Notes under the pieces: model-generated
The model's database searches: none
What the model saw: only the letters and a program-made list of their open reading frames with translations
Told to the model about the DNA's origin: nothing
Position numbers and translations under genes: made by a program
In this document: positions 58,403 through 64,000 of the stretch, one piece after another
How the letters are laid out: every line of letters starts with the position of its first letter
Numbering within the stretch: the stretch's first letter is position 1
DNA from: Vesta saturnalis
Lineage: Eukaryota; Arthropoda; Insecta; Coleoptera; Lampyridae
Direction: 5' to 3'
Length of the DNA stretch: 64,000 nucleotides
Assembly: GCA_036346205.1 (NCBI GenBank)
Contig: JARFJB010000379.1
Coordinates: forward strand, 2,659,501-2,723,500

Positions 58403-58967
58403 TATTTTGTTTTCCATCACAAGTAAGAGCCAAAAATCGCCAACAGGGTGATACAAAAACATTAAAACATTTTCTTATAAATTTATTTTTTTTTGTAGAT
58501 AATCCAGTTAAATCCAACAAAGGAATAGCTTTGTCAATAAGTGCAAGTGTTATTTAAGAATGAAAAGCATAATACAGAACGTTTTATGTAATTTTTAATT
58601 TTAATTTCAACTACTTATGTTAATTTAATTAATGTCATGTTTATACTTGTGAATGCTTCTATCAATTTCAAATTGAAGTTTTTCGCAACTTTATACTACA
58701 TCATAACTCGATTAAATTTTGTTAAATTTGTTTTTTGGTTGACATTTTTCATCGTTAGCGTTCGACCGTTAGAAGGTGTTCTGATTTGTCATCTTCAAGG
58801 CAGTTTAACAATATTTAATTTTTTTATGTTGTAGATATTCTTTACTAAAATTATATTCCATAGTTGGTTTTATACGTTTATCAAACTGTTATATTAATAA
58901 CAGACATGTTTATGTTTTAATTTTTCAAATCTCACAAAATTGTTTCAACATCATTAACAATTTTAGT

Positions 58968-59038
58968 AGATAATATTACTACTGACGAAGATAACTGTAA
59001 GTGTTATCGAAACGTTTGGATTGTATTACATTAATATA
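58968..59038 (+). ncRNA. Hammerhead ribozyme motif (Penelope-type)
   Basis: Plus strand: CTGACGA (58982-58988), stem II GATAAC/GTTATC with a TGTAAGT loop, GAAAC (59009-59013), and a candidate cleavage triplet GTA at 59023-59025. The outer strands ATATTA (58973-58978) and TAATAT (59032-59037) can close stem I around an internal loop. All core bases are intact. Confidence 0.65.
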
Positions 59039-60200
59039 CAAATACACCATTAAAAAACCCAATAAAGATAAGTATTTTAACTGTGTTGGTTTATGATACC
59101 AGTTTGTAATTAAAGAATTTTGTTGTTTTATTAATAAAGTGTCTAAAAAGGAAATTTCATAATTTTTTCTTTTTCTAGAGTAAATCTGATTTTAGGGTTG
59201 AAATTATTGAAAAATAGTTCTAAATTCTGTTCTTTATAAGTTAATAGAACGTCATCAACATAAGAAAGAAGGCGAAAACGATAATTATTTAAGGCATTGA
59301 TCTTCTAAAGTTTCCAGTACTAATTCAGCAGTATATCAATTTTCACGAGTCAGAGCAGTTGCGTCATAACTAACTTCGTTTCATTACTACCCCACTAGAA
59401 CCCGCCTATTGTGCACGAGAGGATGCTGATAGAATGATTTAGGTTGGCAATTTGGTGTGATGTTGTCAAGCATTTCTGACATTAAACATTTGACATAACA
59501 CAAATTTTCTGATATTTTGTATACTTAAATTTGAAGCCGAGATTTGACAGTTGTCAAACTGTTACTTTTCATAATCTGACAACATCGGCGTCCTCCGACA
59601 GTATTAATATTATTGGCGCAACTGCTCTGACTCATGAAATTTACTATAGTAGCGGAAATATGGGAGCCCATGGCACAGCCAAATTTTTGTTTATAATACG
59701 TAGGTTTCTTGAAATTGGAAGTAAGAAGCATCAATACAAAAATCAACTCCTAAAAAATGTTTTTTCTTTAATTTTCTATAATTTTAGATTTTATGCCATT
59801 TTTGATTGAGAATTTTGAGAACAAGTGATTTGGAATGGTAGTAAATAGAGGCAAAACATCTAAAGAAATTAGTATATGATCTGAGTAAATTTCTTTGTTC
59901 TTTATTTTTTCAACAAATTCAATAGAATTTCATATTGAATATTCTTTTTTCTTTAAAAGTTGACTAATTATGCATGAAAGGAACTTTGATATAAAATATG
60001 GTCTAAAAGGTTTCTCTGGTTTATGAATTTTAAGTATATATTCTGTAATAATATCACAAGACTTCGTTAGTATATCCGAAAAATACTTACATGACTTGAG
60101 AACAAAATTAGTATTGCTTGGAAACATCCTGAGTGGAACACAAGGTGTGTTTCCTTAAAGTAATACTAATTTTGTTCGAAAAGGAGGGAAAGTATTTGAA
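58968..60200 (-). pseudogene. Penelope-like element: reverse transcriptase with hammerhead-bearing end
   Basis: Minus strand frames, broken but in order: LKIHKPEKPFRPYFIS (about 60030), ILISLDVLPLFTTIPNHLF (about 59865), YYKQKFGCAMGSHISATIV (about 59680), RLLSYVDDVLLTYKEQN (the YVDD box at 59251-59262), and FLDTLLIKQ then LITNWYHKP. These are Penelope-type reverse transcriptase motifs. The C-terminal GIY-YIG endonuclease is absent: coding stops at about 59090, where a hammerhead-bearing segment begins in the opposite orientation. It is dead, with many stops. Confidence 0.75.
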
Positions 60201-61214
60201 TATACCGAGAAAGCTTCACATTCGTTCAATTTTCATTGGTTTTAACTCGAGGCTATCATCGATGATAACATAACATTAGTTATATTATCGGGGATAAAAA
60301 ATGCCAGTACAGTACTCCCTTTATTCAAATCTTCATTTATCTATAATTTTTTTAAATGTAAATATATAGGTACCAAAACTAAATAAAAATACAAACCCAA
60401 TGTGTAATGCCCATATAGCTCCTTTCTGAAGTAGACCAAACATCGACAGTAGTACAAATATACTTTACAGATTTTAATTTATTTTTTATGGTCATAATCA
60501 TTTGAGAATAGTCTTTGTCAATTTGGTCCGACAGAGTCTTTTTTGTAATAACTTGAAATGGATTTTTTGACTTGTTTATACCAGAATAAAAGCGAAGTGT
60601 TACAAATTTTCATTACGTACCAACAATTAGTTTTTTAAATGCTTCATTGTTCAACTATTGCTAGTGGACTCATGGTTTGAACCACAAAGTTTGAAATAAG
60701 ATTATTGGCTTCTTGTTCTACATGATGAAAAACATCATCCAAAGAAGTTTGTTTACTTCTTTTTTCAGAATGTCCTTTCTGTTTGTAAACGGTTGCAGGT
60801 CTTTTCTCGGGATGTACAGGTTGTCCCATTTTCGTATGTTTTACGGGGTATCTCGCTTATTTTTTAGGTTAGAACCTTGCGGTTTTCGCGACACCGTGCT
60901 ACTTTTTAATGAAACCAAAGATGCAATAATCAAATTTGCCATAGCCATCTAAGCAATCTAAGTCAAAACTGATATTTGTAGATTTTTTTACGTAGAATCC
61001 AGTGGCGATACTCAGATTTTCTTTAGAGGTCACAGTTTTTGACATAACCTACTTTTTTTTTAATAGGACACCCTATATATATTTTTTAAATCTTTTTCCC
61101 CTTGCCAAGAGCTTTTCAAAAATATAGCATAGTCTATATTTATTTTTATAAATAACGTGACAAAATGATTTTTTTCTATAATTTACATTGATAAAAAACA
61201 AAATAATTAATTAA
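60201..61214. other. Possible upstream part of the Penelope-like element
   Basis: The minus-strand frame 60829-60644 (LDDVFHHVEQEANNLISNF) is unrecognised and could be its N-terminal region. A TAATAGGACACCCTATATA phrase at 61059 resembles a transposon end. Confidence 0.35.
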
Positions 61215-62301
61215 TCACAAATATTGTTTAAATTGCAGACCATTTTGTGTCCTACAAGTTTCACAAAGTGTATAAATTCTTTTAATAGCATTCTGCAAAA
61301 ACATTTTCCGTTGCATGTTGGCATATTGCCTTGAATAAATTTTATTCTTTAAATACCCCCACAACAAAAAATCCAAAACCGAGAGATCCGGTGATCGTGG
61401 TGGCCATCGAACAGGTCCATTTGTTCCAATCCATCTACTGGGGAAACGTTCATTTAGCCAGTTTTGTATTATTCTAGCATTATGGGCTGGAGTCCCATCC
61501 TGCCGGAAGAATATATCGTTCAGTTGAGCCAGTGAAATATCTTCTAAAATGTTCATAGTTTTGTCTTGTAGAATTTGTAAGTACCCATTAGAGTTTAGGT
61601 TTTCTTCATAAATCTTGTAAACTATTTTTCGGTTAAAAATAAAACAGGAGACATTAAATCCGAACCTGCCTTGACGCTCTCTAGGAAAAAATCACGTGTT
61701 TTCTTGACTCCCAAAACCGCGAGTTGTGTCTATTAAGAATTCCCGAACTTGTGAAATGTGCCTCGTCTGACCAAATTTTTTTTTTTTTCAAAATTATTGT
61801 CCTGAGTTTTCATATTTATAAACCAATTGCAGAACTCCAATCTACGTTCAGCATCACCAGGGTGCAGATGATGAACAAGTTTATACTTGTAGGGTTTGAA
61901 TTTATGTTTTTTTAAAATCCTTTGCACTGTTGTTTTAGACACACCGGTCTCTTCATCTAATTTCCTGCACGAGGTTTCAGGAGTGGCTTGAACAACTGCT
62001 AAAACGTTGATCTCTGATTCCTCGTTCTCTTTGTTGTAAACTCGGGGTCGAGGTTTGTCAAAACATCCATGTTGGCAAAGATTAAATTTTAATTTTTGAA
62101 ATATTCTTCTGTCAGGTTGTCTTCTTTCGGGATATCTATATGACAAAATAGGTACATAAAATAAATACAAATTCTAAGGTAAAGATTAACTGACCTGTTC
62201 AGATAGAGTTCTAAGGCCTGGTCTGCGTTTTCATTAGATAATATGAAGCAGGTATTCATATCAAATTTCTCAAAGTTTTCAAATTTTTGGTTTCGAGCCA
62301 T
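61215..62301 (-). pseudogene. Intron-bearing mariner-like transposase
   Basis: Exon 1: ATG at 62301 to 62195 (MARNQKFENFEKF to LELYLN). A 59-bp intron follows. Exon 2 starts at 62135 and completes RYPERRQPDRRIFQ, then ETGVSKTTVQRILKKHKF, FCNWFINMK, and a poly-A slip before IWSDEAHFTSSGILN (first Asp, about 61765). After one more shift come RQGRFGFNV, IFFRQDGTPAHNA (second Asp), PPRSPDLSVLDFLLWGYLK (third Asp) and the stop at 61215. All three catalytic Asp remain. Damage is limited to about two small shifts and one or two stops, so it is a fairly young copy. Confidence 0.85.
62136..62194 (-). other. 59-bp intron in mariner-like transposase
   Basis: The donor GTCAGT starts at 62194; the acceptor TTTGTCATATAG ends at 62136. 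It splits an Arg codon (AG/A); the joined product reads LNRYPERRQPD, which matches the other copies in the window that lack this intron. Confidence 0.8.
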
Positions 62302-62649
62302 ATTAAAAAATAATTAAACAACAACAACAAGAACAAGAACGACAACAATAAACAAAAACAACGAATAACAATAAATATCAGCACTGAATTTGGGAAAATG
62401 TAACCAGGCATAATTGAGAGAAGCAGAAACTTCAAAAATCGAATACCTAAGTAATGGCAGAACGTTAATTATTTTGTTTTTTGCGTTACCATGGTTACCC
62501 ACGGCTATCCACTATTATCAATGTAAATTATAGAAAAAAATCATTTTGAAATCATTTAATCATTTAAAATAGAAAATGTCATTTTCATTTTAAATAGGTA
62601 TTTAAAATAGATCTATTCAAAATAGTTAACCACCTCTGCATTTCGAAAT

Positions 62650-63470
62650 ACTGAAAGTGTCGCTTATCCAAAAACCAATAGATTAAGTTTAGTAATACAC
62701 AACGAAGATATTGAATTTCAAGTAATTCGTTCAATTGACGAAAATCCTCACACGAGCTAAAGAGAAATTAGTAAAGAAGTAGAAGAAGAATTTCCAGGAT
62801 CATTAAAAAATACAAATTTTATCCATATCACGTAAAGATGCACCAGGAACTTTACGATAGAGATTTTGACCAAAGGATAGAATTCGGTTTGTGGGTACTA
62901 GAACAGTTGGCAGCAACTGAAAATTTTTGACTTTGTTTTGTTTACTGATGAAATTACCTTCCATAGCAGCAGTGTGGTAAACAGACATAATTTTCACTAC
63001 TACAGCGATGAAAATCCCCACTACTTTTCGACACTCATCAAAAACGATGGTCATTGAATGTATGGGGAGGAATAGTCGGATCTAATGTGATAGGGCCTTA
63101 ATTTTTTTGATGGACATTTAAATGCTTCAAAATTTCGTAAATTCTTGCTTCGGCAACATCCCGAAATTTTAGAAGATATTCCGTTAGGGTCAGGCGCAGA
63201 ATGTGGTTCTAACTGGATGGTACTCGTGTTCATTACAGTTTGAGGGTAAGAAATTGTTTAAATAGATTATTCCCTAGCAAATGGATTGGTAGAGGTAGTA
63301 CTCGTAAATGGCCACCGAGGTCCCCAGACTTAACACCTATCAACTTTTTCCCTATGCGGTTTTTTTCGACAGTAACGCCTCAAATATTAACGGAAGTTAA
63401 AAATAATTTTTTGAAAACTTAGAACAGTTGTGTATTGCACATGACGGACAGCATTTCGAACGTCATATGT
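62650..63470 (+). pseudogene. Mariner-like transposase relic
   Basis: The + strand: EFQVIRSIDENPHTS, EISKEVEEEFPGSL, YHVKMHQELYDRDFDQRI, FGLWVLEQL, then TDEITFHSSSVVNRHNF (first Asp, about 62950), FDGHLNASKFRKFLL, and KWPPRSPDLTPINFFP (third Asp, about 63320). The QDG motif has been replaced by RQHPEILEDIPL to GAECGS-type sequence, so the second Asp is not evident. The N-terminal HTH is largely missing. Confidence 0.75.
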
Positions 63471-63823
63471 AGGATTTTTCTAATTTATTATAATTATAAA
63501 GTGTATTGTGATTATTAGAGCTTGTTAAGTTTAATTCTCCTTCTGTTGGGTTTTCGTAATATGTAATTACAAATAATGGTTTGGTTCCAATTATTTCAGT
63601 ATTATCTTGAAAAAATGTATAAAAACAAATCAAAAAGTTGGTCCAAGCAAAAGTGTGCCAGTAACCAGGTGTAATGCTCAGCATACTCCAGCGTTACAAC
63701 AAAAAAGATTGAACCGAAAACAAGTAATCAATTGATTATGCGAAAAATGCTAAATTTCGGTATAGGGAACCCTAATACCATTTGAAAGATAACTTAAAAT
63801 ATGTGATCATGAGTCAAAAAATT
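63471..63823. other. No supported gene
   Basis: AT-rich; no recognised family. Confidence 0.5.
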
Positions 63824-63902
63824 CAGGGTGTTCTATTTATATTAAGCAAGTTATTTACGTTATAAGAAGTCCGTAAGATTCCGCACTTTTTGGAACACCC
63901 TG
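63824..63902. repeat. 79-bp hairpin unit, CAGGGTGTTC ends
   Basis: CAGGGTGTTC and its exact inverse define a unit of the same length as that at 39281-39359. The arm-proximal sequence AATATAAATAGAACACCC (reverse strand) resembles TTTTAAATGGAACACCC of the other copy. Confidence 0.6.
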
Positions 63903-64000
63903 TGCATTTTGGCGTGAGAGTAAATATACCAAATAGTTGTCTCAGGGTATCGGATTCATTCTTCCAAAAAAAAAATTCAGCAGCACAATAGCCATTGTAA

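Noticed and set aside
1..64000. CRISPR array, bacterial operon or rRNA genes
   Set aside because: None seen; the tandem repeats lack unique spacers of constant length, and gene structure is eukaryotic.

Overview
This is AT-rich nuclear DNA from an arthropod, most likely an insect (perhaps a beetle; the order is not provable here). It has split genes with short GT-AG introns, many mariner-superfamily relics, jockey/CR1-like LINE pieces, Penelope-like elements with hammerhead ribozyme motifs, and long TA microsatellites. One host gene is recognisable. Almost everything else is transposon in various stages of decay.

Layout. 0-11 kb: a TA-flanked foldback element, a LINE fragment (3.8-4.7 kb), a deleted classical mariner (4.76-5.18 kb), a mariner-like transposase relic (6.9-7.7 kb), and a 2.4 kb mariner-like element with long terminal inverted repeats (TIRs; 8.26-10.66 kb). 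11-14 kb: a hammerhead ribozyme motif, a 63-bp perfect palindrome, and a PIF/Harbinger element with a Myb-like gene tail-to-tail with a DDE transposase. 15.8-18.6 kb: a cluster of palindromic bZIP-type sites beside a relic resembling a Polinton/Maverick capsid gene. 20-22 kb: a pogo/Tigger-type transposase relic. 25.5-27.8 kb: another 2.3 kb long-TIR mariner-like element.

28.2-38.8 kb holds the host gene, an RCHY1 (Pirh2) E3 ubiquitin ligase orthologue on the + strand. Its exons are intact, and its second intron is about 9.15 kb. That intron contains a tRNA-derived SINE, degenerate tandem repeats and a YqaJ-nuclease relic. 

38.9-49.2 kb is the most striking part: a pile-up of elements at TA sites and a deep nest. 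A mariner-like element (40032-48301) is split inside its right TIR by a LINE fragment. The LINE is split by a complete hAT element (43236-47614, 8-bp target duplication), and the hAT transposase intron holds a Penelope-type inverted repeat with two hammerhead cores.

49-64 kb continues with a Mutator-like transposase relic, another long-TIR mariner-like element (51.3-53.6 kb), a third LINE fragment, two mariner-like deletion derivatives or foldbacks, a further DDE relic, a Penelope-like reverse transcriptase with an adjoining hammerhead motif (59-60.2 kb), and two more mariner-like transposases, one with a 59-bp intron.

The genes do not form a pathway; only RCHY1 is likely to serve the host. 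The transposase relics matter as a record of insertion order and as the probable autonomous partners of the short foldback elements. Coordinates of decayed elements are good to a few tens of bases unless stated otherwise.
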